In this document: positions 25,470 to 40,361 of the stretch, piece by piece
Layout of the letters: each line of letters starts with the position of its first letter
How positions within the stretch are numbered: the stretch's first letter is position 1
Assembly (NCBI GenBank): GCA_019239425.1
Contig: JAFAZX010000103.1
Location: 1 to 64,000, forward strand
Source of the DNA: Acidobacteriota bacterium
GTDB lineage: Bacteria; Acidobacteriota; Blastocatellia; Pyrinomonadales; Pyrinomonadaceae
Length of the DNA stretch: 64,000 nt
Direction: 5' to 3'
Translations under genes and position numbers: made by a program
Notes under the pieces: generated by a model
What the model was told of the DNA's origin: nothing
The model's database searches: none
Seen by the model: the letters and a program-made list of their open reading frames with translations, nothing else

Positions 25470-25952
25470 TCAACTCGCGCGGAACAACATGCAGGTCGCC
25501 GTGCCGTGCGCGTAGAGTTTGCCGGCGCCGTCAAGGATGCGCCCCTCGGCCGTGGCGACGCGCGAGCCGGCGTGGAGCACGACGGCCTCGCAGCGCACCT
25601 CGCCCGTCTCGCGCCGCATCGGGCGGACGTAGTTGAGCTTCATCTCCAGGGTCGTGAAGACGCGGCCCGCGGGCATCACCGTGTTGATGGCGCAGCCCAA
25701 AGCCGAGTCCAAAAGCGTCGCCGCCAAGCCCCCGTGAGCGATGCCGAGGCCGTTGTAGTGGCGCTCGTCCGGCTCGACCGAGAAGACCGCGCGCCCCTCC
25801 TCGACCTCGACCAGACGCATGTTCATCAGACGCGCCATCCCCGAAGGCTCGCGCTCGCCCGTCATGAGCTGGCGCATGTATTCGAGCCCGGACAGCGCGC
25901 GCCGCTCCCCCCTCCCGCCTTCGTGCCTCTCTTCTTCGACCCCGCGAGTCAT
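25470..25952 (-). CDS. PaaI-type hotdog thioesterase (second copy)
   Basis: A protein of 160 residues with AHGGLAATLLDSALGCAINT and FTTLEMKLNYVRPM, very close in layout to the paralogue at 21461-21964. The first 20 residues are rich in Arg and Glu and not conserved between the two. It would hydrolyse an acyl-CoA intermediate. It is the first gene of a minus-strand run PaaI, MaoC-like, thiolase. A palindrome of the ACAGAGGC family separates it from the FadN-like gene upstream. Confidence 0.9.
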   Translation of the reverse strand: MTRGVEEERHEGGRGERRALSGLEYMRQLMTGEREPSGMARLMNMRLVEVEEGRAVFSVEPDERHYNGLGIAHGGLAATLLDSALGCAINTVMPAGRVFTTLEMKLNYVRPMRRETGEVRCEAVVLHAGSRVATAEGRILDGAGKLYAHGTATCMLFRAS

Positions 25953-25994
25953 CCCCGAGCTTTTCCTTTTGAGTTGAGTTTATATCAACTGGGA

Positions 25995-26070
25995 TTGAAC
26001 CACAGAGACACAGAGGCATAGCTTGAAGCGGGTTTTGTCTTAGCTGTGCCTCTGTGTCTCTGTGGTTCAA
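25995..26070. repeat. ACAGAGGC-type palindrome, 29-bp arms
   Basis: Arms 25995-26023 and 26042-26070 pair with one G-T mismatch around an 18-base loop. It lies between the FadN-like gene and the thioesterase gene. Confidence 0.95.
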
Positions 26071-26098
26071 CTCTCTCACTTCATCTGAGAGCACCGTT

Positions 26099-28513
<2,415 letters not shown>

Positions 28514-29266
28514 CTAGTTCTCACGTCCTTCGAAGAGGTCCGGGTCTGACTTGCGCAGCTGCTTGAGGAAGTCCTGCCACAGGAGCGGCAGGACTGGGAT
28601 GCGCCCGATCTCGGCCTTCGCGCGCCGCGCCGCGCCGGGCGCGATGGCGACGGGTTCGCGCCCCAGGTCGCGCGCGGCCTGCGCCACCGCGAGGTTGCGC
28701 CGCGCCATCCCTTCGAGCAGGGACATGCGCACGAAGGCGAGCTGTATGTTCTCGCCCGTCGTGATGGCGCCGTGGTTGGGCAGGATGACGACCGGCCTCT
28801 CGCGCAGGGCGTCGGCGACGGGCATCACGCGCTCCTCTTCCGCGGCGATGCCTTCGTAGTCGTCTTCGACCACGCCGACGTCGTCGGCCAGGAGACAACT
28901 CTCCTGGTCGTAGATTTCGGGCACGACGCGCAGAGCGCTTAAGGTGACGACCGCCGAAGGGTGCGTGTGCGCGACGGCCACGGCCCGAGGGTTCTCGCGG
29001 TGGATGATGCCGTGCAGGCGTATCGTGTCGTTGACGTACGCCTCGCCTTCGAGCACTTTGCCGGCGAAGTTGACGCGCACGATGTTCTCGGGGCGGAGCG
29101 TGGCGAACGAGGGGCCGTAGTGGTTGACGAGCATCTCGTCCGGCCCGACGGCCACGCTCAGGTGCCCCGCGTTGGCGACGCTCAACCCCTGCCGGTAAAG
29201 CAGGCGTGCCGCGCAGCAGATGTCGAACTTGATCGCTTCGTGGTCTGTCATAGGGAATTGAGCCAT
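28514..29266 (-). CDS. Class II aldolase/adducin family protein
   Basis: A protein of 250 residues from ATG 29266; ATG 29251 is an equally possible start because neither has a clear ribosome site and the first lies in repeat-like sequence. GLSVANAGHLSV, HTHPSAVVT and LPNHGAITTG match the class II aldolase fold with metal-binding His residues. Family members are fuculose- or ribulose-phosphate aldolases/epimerases and related decarboxylases. In an acyl-CoA setting the substrate may be a hydroxy- or keto-acid. The stop overlaps the junction with the FadN-like gene, so they are coupled. Confidence 0.87.
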   Translation of the reverse strand: MAQFPMTDHEAIKFDICCAARLLYRQGLSVANAGHLSVAVGPDEMLVNHYGPSFATLRPENIVRVNFAGKVLEGEAYVNDTIRLHGIIHRENPRAVAVAHTHPSAVVTLSALRVVPEIYDQESCLLADDVGVVEDDYEGIAAEEERVMPVADALRERPVVILPNHGAITTGENIQLAFVRMSLLEGMARRNLAVAQAARDLGREPVAIAPGAARRAKAEIGRIPVLPLLWQDFLKQLRKSDPDLFEGREN

Positions 29267-29270
29267 CGAG

Positions 29271-29342
29271 TCATCGGTTCATCGAATCATTGAATAAGTG
29301 AGTCAATAAATCAAATGACTCAACGATTCAACGAACCGATGA
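29271..29342. repeat. TGATTCA-type palindrome
   Basis: The left arm 29271-29305 and right arm 29316-29342 are complementary, except that the left arm carries about eight extra bases, roughly one repeat unit. It belongs to the family of 21393 and 32831. Confidence 0.85.
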
Positions 29343-29351
29343 ACCAGTCCG

Positions 29352-30173
29352 TTAAAGCCCGCCGGTCACTTCGAGCACCTGGCCGGAGACGTAGTCGCTG
29401 AGAGGCGAGGCGAAGAAGAGGACGGCGCCCGCCGCCTCTTCGGGCGTACCGCCGCGCCCCGCGGGGATGAGCTTGAAGGCGATTTCGCGGTTGGCCCGCG
29501 GGATGCCGAGCGCGATGTCGGCCGACTCGCGGTGGACACGTTCGCCCGACTCCTTCGCCTGCGTCAGGCGCGTCTCGATGAAGCCGAAGGCAACGGCGTT
29601 GACCTGTATGTTGAACTGGCCCCACTCCTTCGCGAGCGTCTTCGTCAAGCCGACGACGCCCGCCTTGCCCGCCGCGTAGTTCGCCTGGCCGGCGTTGCCG
29701 CGCGTGCCCGAAGTCGAGGAGACGTTGACGACCTTCCGCGCCTGCGCGCGGCCCCGTTCTTCCTTCTCGCGCTTCGCCGTCTCGCGCAGGTAAGCCGAAG
29801 CGGCGCGGATGAGGCGGAAGGGCGCGGTCAGGTGCACGTCGAGCATCGCCTGCCACTGCTCGTCCGACATCTTGTGGGCCGTGCCGTCCCAGGTGTAGCC
29901 CGCGTTGTTGACGATGCAGTCAAGACGGCCGTACGCGTCGAGCGCCGCCCCGACGATGCGCGTGCCGAACTCCGCCGCCGTCACGTCGCCCGCGACGGCC
30001 AGCGCCTCGCCGCCCGCGGCCTTCAAAGCCTCGGCCGCTTCACGCGCCGGCTCTTCGTCTATGTCCGACAGAACCACGCGCGCCCCGTGCGCCGCGAAGA
30101 CCTCGGCGCACGCGCGCCCGATGCCACGCGCCGCGCCCGTGATGACGGCGACCTTGCCTTCTAAAAGTTGCAT
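29352..30173 (-). CDS. SDR-family oxidoreductase (3-oxoacyl reductase-like)
   Basis: A protein of 273 residues. TGAARGIG (about 12-19) binds the nucleotide, NNAG marks the sheet, and the catalytic set is Ser (NVSSTSG), Tyr and Lys (NYAAGKAG). The Asp in LSDIDEE suggests NAD rather than NADP preference. A likely role is a 3-hydroxyacyl-CoA/3-ketoacyl-CoA step or another alcohol oxidation in the surrounding pathway. Palindromes flank it on both sides, so it may be its own transcription unit. Confidence 0.92.
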   Translation of the reverse strand: MQLLEGKVAVITGAARGIGRACAEVFAAHGARVVLSDIDEEPAREAAEALKAAGGEALAVAGDVTAAEFGTRIVGAALDAYGRLDCIVNNAGYTWDGTAHKMSDEQWQAMLDVHLTAPFRLIRAASAYLRETAKREKEERGRAQARKVVNVSSTSGTRGNAGQANYAAGKAGVVGLTKTLAKEWGQFNIQVNAVAFGFIETRLTQAKESGERVHRESADIALGIPRANREIAFKLIPAGRGGTPEEAAGAVLFFASPLSDYVSGQVLEVTGGL

Positions 30174-30183
30174 AAGCTATAGC

Positions 30184-30253
30184 GGTCAGAACCACCCGCG
30201 GTAGCGGGTGGCCCTTTGCGACACGGCACGTCCGGTTAACCAAGGGCCACCCG

Positions 30254-30274
<21 letters not shown>
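30184..30274. repeat. GGTCAGAACCACCCGC palindrome, 33-bp arms
   Basis: Arms 30184-30216 and 30242-30274 differ at one position; each arm also contains a smaller palindrome (CCACCCGC with GCGGGTGG). The right arm encodes the last residues Asn-His-Pro-Leu and the TAG stop of the acyl-CoA ligase gene. Confidence 0.93.
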
Positions 30275-31948
<1,674 letters not shown>

Positions 31949-31967
31949 ACGGCTCCTCATTAACGGG

Positions 31968-32037
31968 GTGTTGGGTGTTAGGTGTTGTGGTAAGCAAGCA
32001 GTCTTTAACCCAACACCCAACACCTAACACCCAACAC
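31968..32037. repeat. GTGTTGG-type palindrome
   Basis: Left arm 31968-31987 pairs perfectly over 20 bases with 32018-32037. The right side has an extra heptamer (32011-32017). It separates the ligase gene from the SDR gene at 32041, whose TAA stop it nearly touches. Confidence 0.9.
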
Positions 32038-32040
32038 GCC

Positions 32041-32817
32041 TTACACAATGGTTCTCCCGCCGTCGACGACAATCGTCTGGCCGGTGATGTAGTTCGAGGC
32101 GTCGGAGGCGAGGAAGAGGGCGACGCCCTTGAGCTCGCCCGCTTCTCCGACGCGCGGGATGGGGCTGCGCGCCTTGATGGACGCCTCGGCGTGTTCGATG
32201 ACGGCGTCGGCGAGGCGCGAGTGGAAGAAGCCGGGCGCGATGGCGTTGACGCGGATGCCGCTCCGGCCCCAAGTCGCCGCCAGCTCCCTCGTCAGCCCGA
32301 ACAGCCCGGCCTTCGACGCCGCGTAGCCGACGTAGTGTGGCCCGTCGGCCGAAGACTGCAGGCCCGAGACGGAAGAGACGTTGATAATGCGGCCGTAGCC
32401 GCGCTTCAGCATCTCGCGCCCGGCGGCCTGCGCGAAGAGGAAGGCGCCGGTGAGGTTGACGCCCAAGACCTGCTCCCACCTGTCGAGCGGCATCTCCTCG
32501 GGCCGCGCGCCCCACGACACGCCCGCGTTGTTGACGAGGATGTCGAGCCGGCCGTAAGTCTCCACCGTCTTGGCGACGACCGCCTGCACCTGCTCCGGCT
32601 TCGACACGTCGCAGAGCATCCCTTCGACCTTAAACCCGCGGCCTCTGAACTCTTCCAAAGTCGGCGTCAGCCATTCCTCGCGCCGCGCGCACAACATCAG
32701 AGACGCGCCCGCCTCGGCCAGGCCTTCCGCCATCTCCTTCCCCAAGCCGCGCGACCCGCCCGTGATAACCCCGACGCGCCCCGTCAGGTCGAACAGTTCT
32801 TTAACGTCTCTTGCCAT
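32041..32817 (-). CDS. SDR-family oxidoreductase
   Basis: From ATG 32817 the protein has 258 residues. VITGGSRGLGKEMAEGLAEAG is the Rossmann motif, ILVNNAGVSWG follows, the catalytic Ser is in NVSSVSG, and Tyr and Lys in YAASKAGL. TGQTIVVDGG closes the fold. It resembles gluconate/3-oxoacyl reductase-type SDRs. An in-frame ATG at 32841 is possible but adds residues encoded by a palindrome arm (NRWADEQ). No Shine-Dalgarno sequence is visible. Probable alcohol/ketone step in the acyl-CoA locus. Confidence 0.9.
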   Translation of the reverse strand: MARDVKELFDLTGRVGVITGGSRGLGKEMAEGLAEAGASLMLCARREEWLTPTLEEFRGRGFKVEGMLCDVSKPEQVQAVVAKTVETYGRLDILVNNAGVSWGARPEEMPLDRWEQVLGVNLTGAFLFAQAAGREMLKRGYGRIINVSSVSGLQSSADGPHYVGYAASKAGLFGLTRELAATWGRSGIRVNAIAPGFFHSRLADAVIEHAEASIKARSPIPRVGEAGELKGVALFLASDASNYITGQTIVVDGGRTIV

Positions 32818-32830
32818 TTGTTCATCTGCC

Positions 32831-32892
32831 CATCGGTTCATTTGTTCATTTGACCCAACTCTTCAATGAATCAATGAACAGATGAACCGGTG
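32831..32892. repeat. TGATTCA/TGGTTCA-type palindrome
   Basis: Left arm 32831-32853 and right arm 32871-32892 pair with one insertion and two mismatches. The outer part of the right side contributes the TGA stop of the dehydrogenase gene at 32895. Confidence 0.82.
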
Positions 32893-32894
32893 AA

Positions 32895-34013
32895 TCAATC
32901 CACGACGAGGCGCGCGATGCGCTCGCGGTGGTACGTGGCGTCGCCGAAGAGCGTTTCGGACGACTTGCTGCGCTTGTAGTAGAGTTGCAGGTCGTGCTCC
33001 CAGGTGAAGCCGATGCCGCCGTGCACCTGCACGCCGCGGTTGGCGACCTCGCGGTACGCGTCCGAGCAGTAGGCCTTCGCCGTCGAGACGGCGAGGCGCG
33101 CCGCGGGGTCGTTCTCGGTCAGCGCCCACGCGGCGTAGTACGCGGCCGAGCGCGCGCTCTCGGTCATCAGAAGCATGTCGGCGCACATGTGCTGCACGGC
33201 CTGGAACGAGCCGATGGGGCGGCCGAACTGCTGCCGCGTCTTCGCGTACTCGACCGAGGTGTCCAAGACCCACTGCATCCCGCCGACCATCTCCGCGCAC
33301 AGCACGGCCGTCGCCACTTCGAGCGCCCTTTGCAGGGCGCCGCCCGCGTCGCCGTCCGCCCCCAGCGCATCGCCTTCGGCCGCGCGCACGCCGTCGAACA
33401 CGACCTCATACAGCTTCCGCGTCGCGTCCATCGAAGGCATCGGGTTGACCCTCAGCCCTTCGGCCCCGCGCCCGATTGGCAGCAGCGCCAGAGCGTCGCC
33501 GTCGCGCGCCACACAGACGATCACGTCCGCGACTCCCGCGTCCGGCACGAACAGCTTCCGACCTCTTACAGTGAAGCCGCCGCCGTCGCGCGCGGCTTCG
33601 AGCTTCACGGCGTCCGCGTCCCAGCTCGCCGACTCTTCGAGCAGCGCGACCGTCGCCTTCAACTCCCCGGCGGCAATCGGCTCAAGATACTTCGCGCGCT
33701 GCGCCTCGCTCCCCGCGCGCTCGATCAGGGCCGCCGCGAACAGCGTCGAGAGGAACGCGCCCGGCAGGCACGCGCGCCCCATCTCCTCGGCCACGGCCGC
33801 CATCTCGACCAGGCCCAGCCCGAGGCCGCCCGCGCCTTCCGGCACGACCAGCCCCGTCCAACCCTGCTCGGCCAGCGCGCGCCAGAGCGAATCGTCGTGC
33901 GCCGTCTCCGTCTCCATCAACTCGCGCACGCGCCCCGCCCCGCACTCGCGCGCGAGCAAAGCCCGCGCCGATTCCTTCAAAAGCTTCTGCGGCTTGCTCA
34001 GGTCGAAGTCCAT
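32895..34013 (-). CDS. Acyl-CoA dehydrogenase family protein
   Basis: A protein of 372 residues with the acyl-CoA dehydrogenase fold. FDLSKPQKLLKESARALLARE is the N-terminal helix, VPEGAGGLGLGLVEM follows, then YAKTRQQFGRPIGSFQAVQH and GVQVHGGIGFTWEHDLQLYYKR. The central beta domain is somewhat degenerate, as in subunits of heteromeric dehydrogenases and in caiA/FadE-like members. It pairs with the dehydrogenase at 34095-35273 in the same direction, and such pairs often form heterotetramers. No ribosome site is evident; a palindrome arm begins four bases upstream of the start codon. Confidence 0.92.
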   Translation of the reverse strand: MDFDLSKPQKLLKESARALLARECGAGRVRELMETETAHDDSLWRALAEQGWTGLVVPEGAGGLGLGLVEMAAVAEEMGRACLPGAFLSTLFAAALIERAGSEAQRAKYLEPIAAGELKATVALLEESASWDADAVKLEAARDGGGFTVRGRKLFVPDAGVADVIVCVARDGDALALLPIGRGAEGLRVNPMPSMDATRKLYEVVFDGVRAAEGDALGADGDAGGALQRALEVATAVLCAEMVGGMQWVLDTSVEYAKTRQQFGRPIGSFQAVQHMCADMLLMTESARSAAYYAAWALTENDPAARLAVSTAKAYCSDAYREVANRGVQVHGGIGFTWEHDLQLYYKRSKSSETLFGDATYHRERIARLVVD

Positions 34014-34017
34014 AGGA

Positions 34018-34093
34018 TTGGTAAATGGTGAATGGTAAATGGTGAATGGTGAAAAGCAGTTCTATTTACCATTCACCATTTACCATTCACCAA
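34018..34093. repeat. TGGTGAA-type palindrome
   Basis: Heptamers TGGTAAA/TGGTGAA alternate in the left arm (34018-34053); the right arm 34064-34093 is complementary when shifted by one unit. The only copy of this family in the window, between two acyl-CoA dehydrogenase genes. Confidence 0.9.
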
Positions 34094-34094
34094 C

Positions 34095-35273
34095 TCAGTA
34101 GCTTTTCGGCAGCCCGAGGACGCGCTCGGCGATGATGTTGCGCTGGATTTCGCTGGTGCCCGCCTCGATGGTATTGCCGCGCGTGCGGAGGTAGGCGTAC
34201 TCCCAGACGCCCCGGTCGAACTCTTTGAGCTGGCCGTAGGGGCCGAGTATCTCCTGCGCGTACTGCTGCGTCCGCTGGTTCATCTCGCTCCAGTAGAGTT
34301 TCTGAATCGACCCCTCTGCGCCGGGGACGCCCGACTTCGAGAGTGACGTTAAGGCGCGGTTCGTGTTGAGCCGAAGTATCTCCAACTCGAGATAAGCCTG
34401 CGCGAGCTTCTGCCGGACGAGCGGGTCTTCGCTCGCGGGGCGTCCGTTCCTCTCCACGGTTTTGGAGCGCGCGACGAGCGCTTCGAGCTGGCGCTTGAAG
34501 ACGACCTGAATCCCCGTGCCGAGGTTGGCGCGCTCGTTCATGAGCGCGGTGATGGCCGTCGTCCAGCCCTTGTCGACCTCGCCGAGGACTTGGGACGCGC
34601 CGATGCGTACGTTCGAGAAGAAGACTTCATTAAATCCCGAGTCGCCCGACATCTGCCGCAGGGGGCGCACGCCCACGCCCTCTGCGTGCATGTCCGCGAG
34701 CAGGCAGGTGAGCCCCTTGTGCTTCGGCGCGCCCGAGTCCGTGCGCACGAGGAGCAGGCACCAGTCGGCCATCTGCGCGAAGCTCGTCCAGATTTTCTGT
34801 CCGTTGACGACGAAGCCTTCGCCGTCCCTCGTCGCCTTCGTCCCCAGCGCGGCAAGGTCGCTGCCGGCGTTCGGCTCCGAGAAACCCTGGCACCAGATTT
34901 CTTCGCCCGAGAGAATCTTCGGCAGGTAGCGCGCCTTCTGCTCCGCGGTGCCGAGCGCGATGATGGTCGGGCCGACGAGCGACAGCCCGATGGTGCCGAC
35001 CAGCTGCGGCGCGTTGGCGCGCGCCAGCTCCTCCTGAAAGATGGCCTGCTCCAACAGCGTCGCGCCGCGCCCGCCGAACTCCTTCGGCCAGGAGATGCCG
35101 GCCCACCCGCCGTCGTAGAGCCTGCGCTGCCACGCGCGCAGGTACTCGATGTACTCGGCGCGGTCTTCCGAGCCGGTGCCGCCGCCCGCCCACTCCTCCG
35201 GCACGTTCTCCTTAAGCCACGCGCGGAACTCGTCGCGGAACTTCTGCTCGCTCGGGGTTAAGTTCAAATCCAT
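34095..35273 (-). CDS. Acyl-CoA dehydrogenase family protein
   Basis: From ATG 35273 the protein has 392 residues. LNLTPSEQKFRDEFRAWLKEN is the N-terminal helix, then WPKEFGGRGATLLEQAIFQEE and CQGFSEPNAGSDLAALGTKA (FAD/substrate contact), with TIEAGTSEIQRNIIAERVLGLP at the end. Glu in IEAGTSE occupies the usual catalytic-base region. It oxidises an acyl-CoA to an enoyl-CoA with electrons to ETF. It precedes 32895-34013 and may form a heteromer with it. The frame is open to 35342, but that part translates a palindrome arm (SLWLN). Confidence 0.93.
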   Translation of the reverse strand: MDLNLTPSEQKFRDEFRAWLKENVPEEWAGGGTGSEDRAEYIEYLRAWQRRLYDGGWAGISWPKEFGGRGATLLEQAIFQEELARANAPQLVGTIGLSLVGPTIIALGTAEQKARYLPKILSGEEIWCQGFSEPNAGSDLAALGTKATRDGEGFVVNGQKIWTSFAQMADWCLLLVRTDSGAPKHKGLTCLLADMHAEGVGVRPLRQMSGDSGFNEVFFSNVRIGASQVLGEVDKGWTTAITALMNERANLGTGIQVVFKRQLEALVARSKTVERNGRPASEDPLVRQKLAQAYLELEILRLNTNRALTSLSKSGVPGAEGSIQKLYWSEMNQRTQQYAQEILGPYGQLKEFDRGVWEYAYLRTRGNTIEAGTSEIQRNIIAERVLGLPKSY

Positions 35274-35360
35274 ACTTTTACGCGACCTCTTTGAGAGACG
35301 GCAGTTGCGTGTAAAGCAGAATGTATTTAACCACAGAGACACAGAGACACAGCTTTAGCT

Positions 35361-37484
<2,124 letters not shown>

Positions 37485-37486
37485 GA

Positions 37487-37586
37487 AAGAGGGTGTTGGG
37501 TTCTGGGTGTTGTGTGCTGGGTGTTGATGTCGGGTGCCGGTCTTTGTCTTCCCCAGCACCTAGAACCCAGCACCCAGCACCCTCTT
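37487..37586. repeat. GTGTTGG/GTGCTGG-type palindrome
   Basis: Left arm 37487-37521 and right arm 37551-37586 are heptamer arrays with several substitutions. The right arm encodes the last residues RVLGAGF and TAG of EtfA. The left arm ends two bases from the start codon of the oxidoreductase gene. Confidence 0.88.
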
Positions 37587-38540
37587 AAGTTTCTCCCGCA
37601 GCAGCGGCACGACCTTGCGGTAGTCCTCGACGATGCCGAAGCGGCTGTGTTTGAAGATGGGCGCGTCGGGGTCTGTGTTGATGGCGGCGATGGTCTTGGC
37701 CTCGGAGATGCCGGCCATGTGCTGGCTGGCGCCGGTGATGGCGACGGCGAGGTAGAGTTCCGGCGTCACCTTCTTCCCGGTCTGTCCGACCTGCCACGTC
37801 GGCGGCACCCAGCCCGCGTCGCACGCCGCGCGCGAGGCCGCGAGCTGCGCGCCGAGCAGCTCCGCCAGGGGGCGCAGCTCCGTCTCGAAGCCCTCGGGGC
37901 CGCCGATGCCGCGCCCGCCCGAGACGATGACGCGCGCCTCTTCGAGTCGTGACTCGCCGCCCGCCTCGCGCCTGCGCTCGACGACGCGCGTGCGCGTGTC
38001 CGCCTGTATGTCGAGCGCCGCGCGCGTCACGTCGCCCGACGTCTCGCGCGGCGCCGCGGGCGCGAACGAGCGCGCGCGCAGCCACACGACCGCGGGACTC
38101 TTCTTCAACTCAAGCACCGCGTGCGCCTTGCCGCCGTAGACCTGACGGCCGACTCGCAACGCGTCTCCGTCAACGCGCACCTCTACGCCATCGCCCGCCG
38201 CGCTCCCGCCGAGCCGGTGCGCGAGGCGCGGCGTAAGCTCCTGGCTGTAAGTGTCGTTCCCCAGAAGCACCGCGCGCGGCTTCGACTCTCGACACACTTG
38301 CGCGAGCGCGTTCAAGTAGGTCTCCGGCTGATACTCACTCAGCTCCGCCTGGTCTGCCACGACCACCGCGTCCGCCACGCGCGCGACCTCCTGCGCCAGA
38401 GTCTCAGCGCCTTCCCCCAACACCACGGCGCGCAGACTCCCGCCCGACTCCCCCGCCAGACGCCGACCCGCGCCCGCCAGGCCCTGTGCGCCTTTATCGA
38501 ATCCGTTGGCGGCGAAAAGAATGATGAGAACGTCGTTCAT
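37560..38540 (-). CDS. etfA: Electron transfer flavoprotein subunit alpha
   Basis: A protein of 326 residues. The C-terminal FAD domain shows VSGGRGIGGPEGF, GQTGKKVTPELYLAVAITG and INTDPDAPIFKHSRFGIVEDY, all standard for EtfA. With EtfB it carries electrons from the acyl-CoA dehydrogenases to the membrane oxidoreductase encoded next. ATG 38540 lacks a Shine-Dalgarno sequence and lies ten bases from a palindrome arm. The last seven residues (RVLGAGF) and the stop are encoded in a GTGCTGG palindrome arm, so the native tail is probably shorter. Confidence 0.96.
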   Translation of the reverse strand: MNDVLIILFAANGFDKGAQGLAGAGRRLAGESGGSLRAVVLGEGAETLAQEVARVADAVVVADQAELSEYQPETYLNALAQVCRESKPRAVLLGNDTYSQELTPRLAHRLGGSAAGDGVEVRVDGDALRVGRQVYGGKAHAVLELKKSPAVVWLRARSFAPAAPRETSGDVTRAALDIQADTRTRVVERRREAGGESRLEEARVIVSGGRGIGGPEGFETELRPLAELLGAQLAASRAACDAGWVPPTWQVGQTGKKVTPELYLAVAITGASQHMAGISEAKTIAAINTDPDAPIFKHSRFGIVEDYRKVVPLLREKLKRVLGAGF

Positions 38541-38549
38541 AAAAAGAAG

Positions 38550-38660
38550 TTGGCAGATGGCAGTAGGCCGTTGCTCCGCGTTATGTGTGTTGAAGGTTCA
38601 ACTCGTCGCTTTGGTCAGCAAGCTTTTAACTGCCTACTGCCATCTGCCTACTGCCTACTG
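38550..38660. repeat. GGCAGTA-type palindrome with conserved loop
   Basis: Left arm 38550-38572 and right arm 38628-38660; the right arm is longer by one or more heptamers. The 55-base loop (GCTCCGCGTTATGTG, then GTTGAAGGTT) matches the copy at 39467. It lies between etfB and etfA. Confidence 0.92.
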
Positions 38661-38665
38661 TTTTC

Positions 38666-39460
38666 TCACATGCCCCGCGTCACTTCGACGACGTGACGGG
38701 CGAAGGCTTCGACCTTCTCGTCGAGCGTGTCGCCGCCCGCGAAGTCGCAGCGCGTCTCCTTCTGCGGGATGGAGAGTTCGGCCACTTCGTAGTAGTCGTT
38801 GCCGTCGGCGGCAAGGCCCAAGTCCGCGGGCGTGAGCTTCGTCAGCGGCTGGCGGTAGGACATCATCACGTCGCGCACCTTCGGGATGCGCGGGACGTTG
38901 TGCTCGTCGTTCGTGACGGTGACGACGACCGGCGGCGTCGCCTCGAACAGCTCCCAGCCCGTGTCGGTCTGCCGCCTCAGGCGCAACCGCCCGCCTTCAA
39001 CCTCGATGCCGTCGACGAACGAGACGCACGGCAGCCCCAACTCTTCCGCGAGCAAACCGCCCGTCTGCCCCGCGCCCCAGTCGCCCGCCTCGCGCCCCGT
39101 CATGACGAGGTCGAACGCGCCGAGCCTCTTTATCGCCGCCGCCAGCACCCGCGCCACGTTGAGCGGGTCGGGCGTCCCCTCACCTTCGTCGAGGACGAGC
39201 GCGGCCGCGTCGGCCTTCATCGCCAGCGCCTTCCTCAGAGAGTCCTCGGCCGTCGGCCGCCCGTACGAGAGCACCGTGATCGTCGCGCCGCCCGCGCGCT
39301 CGCGCAGTTGCAGCGCCGTCTCCAGGGCGTTCTCACAAAAAATGTTCGTCACCAGATTCGCCGAACCCTGCTCGGCCTCGCGCCGCGCCGCGTCCACGCG
39401 GAAGTCGCGCGCCGGCACCTCCGGGTCGAGAATCTGTTTGAGACAGACGAGGATGTTCAT
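38666..39460 (-). CDS. etfB: Electron transfer flavoprotein subunit beta
   Basis: A protein of 264 residues of the EtfB family. MNILVCLKQILDPEVPARDF is the typical start. TGREAGDWGAGQTGGLLAEELG is the loop near the nucleotide, and PPVVVTVTNDEHNVPRIPKVR is the recognition region. It forms the ETF dimer with EtfA and binds AMP or FAD. The usual order is kept (etfB, etfA, then the membrane oxidoreductase), but palindromes sit between all three. ATG 39460 lies six bases after a palindrome arm and has no Shine-Dalgarno sequence. Confidence 0.96.
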   Translation of the reverse strand: MNILVCLKQILDPEVPARDFRVDAARREAEQGSANLVTNIFCENALETALQLRERAGGATITVLSYGRPTAEDSLRKALAMKADAAALVLDEGEGTPDPLNVARVLAAAIKRLGAFDLVMTGREAGDWGAGQTGGLLAEELGLPCVSFVDGIEVEGGRLRLRRQTDTGWELFEATPPVVVTVTNDEHNVPRIPKVRDVMMSYRQPLTKLTPADLGLAADGNDYYEVAELSIPQKETRCDFAGGDTLDEKVEAFARHVVEVTRGM

Positions 39461-39466
39461 AGGAGT

Positions 39467-40208
<742 letters not shown>

Positions 40209-40241
40209 CGGCGTGCGGGGTGCCCGGTCTCCGACTCGGGC

Positions 40242-40289
40242 TTGTGTGCCGGGTGCTCGGGTGATATTTTACCGACCGTCCGGTCGGTA
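40242..40289 (+). promoter_or_regulatory. Promoter and TetR operator between the divergent TetR and acyl-CoA dehydrogenase genes
   Basis: TTGTGT (40242-40247) and TATTTT (40265-40270) form a plus-strand promoter with a 17-base spacer. The perfect palindrome TACCGACCG-TC-CGGTCGGTA (40270-40289) starts on the last base of the -10 box, so a bound dimer would block transcription. A shortened version stands at the same distance in the TonB receptor promoter (13773-13788). Confidence 0.75.
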
Positions 40290-40361
40290 GTTATACCTTG
40301 AACCTCGCCGGAGCGTCAACACTTACGTGCCGCGCCCGGCACTCCGCCGAAAGTGAAGCCT

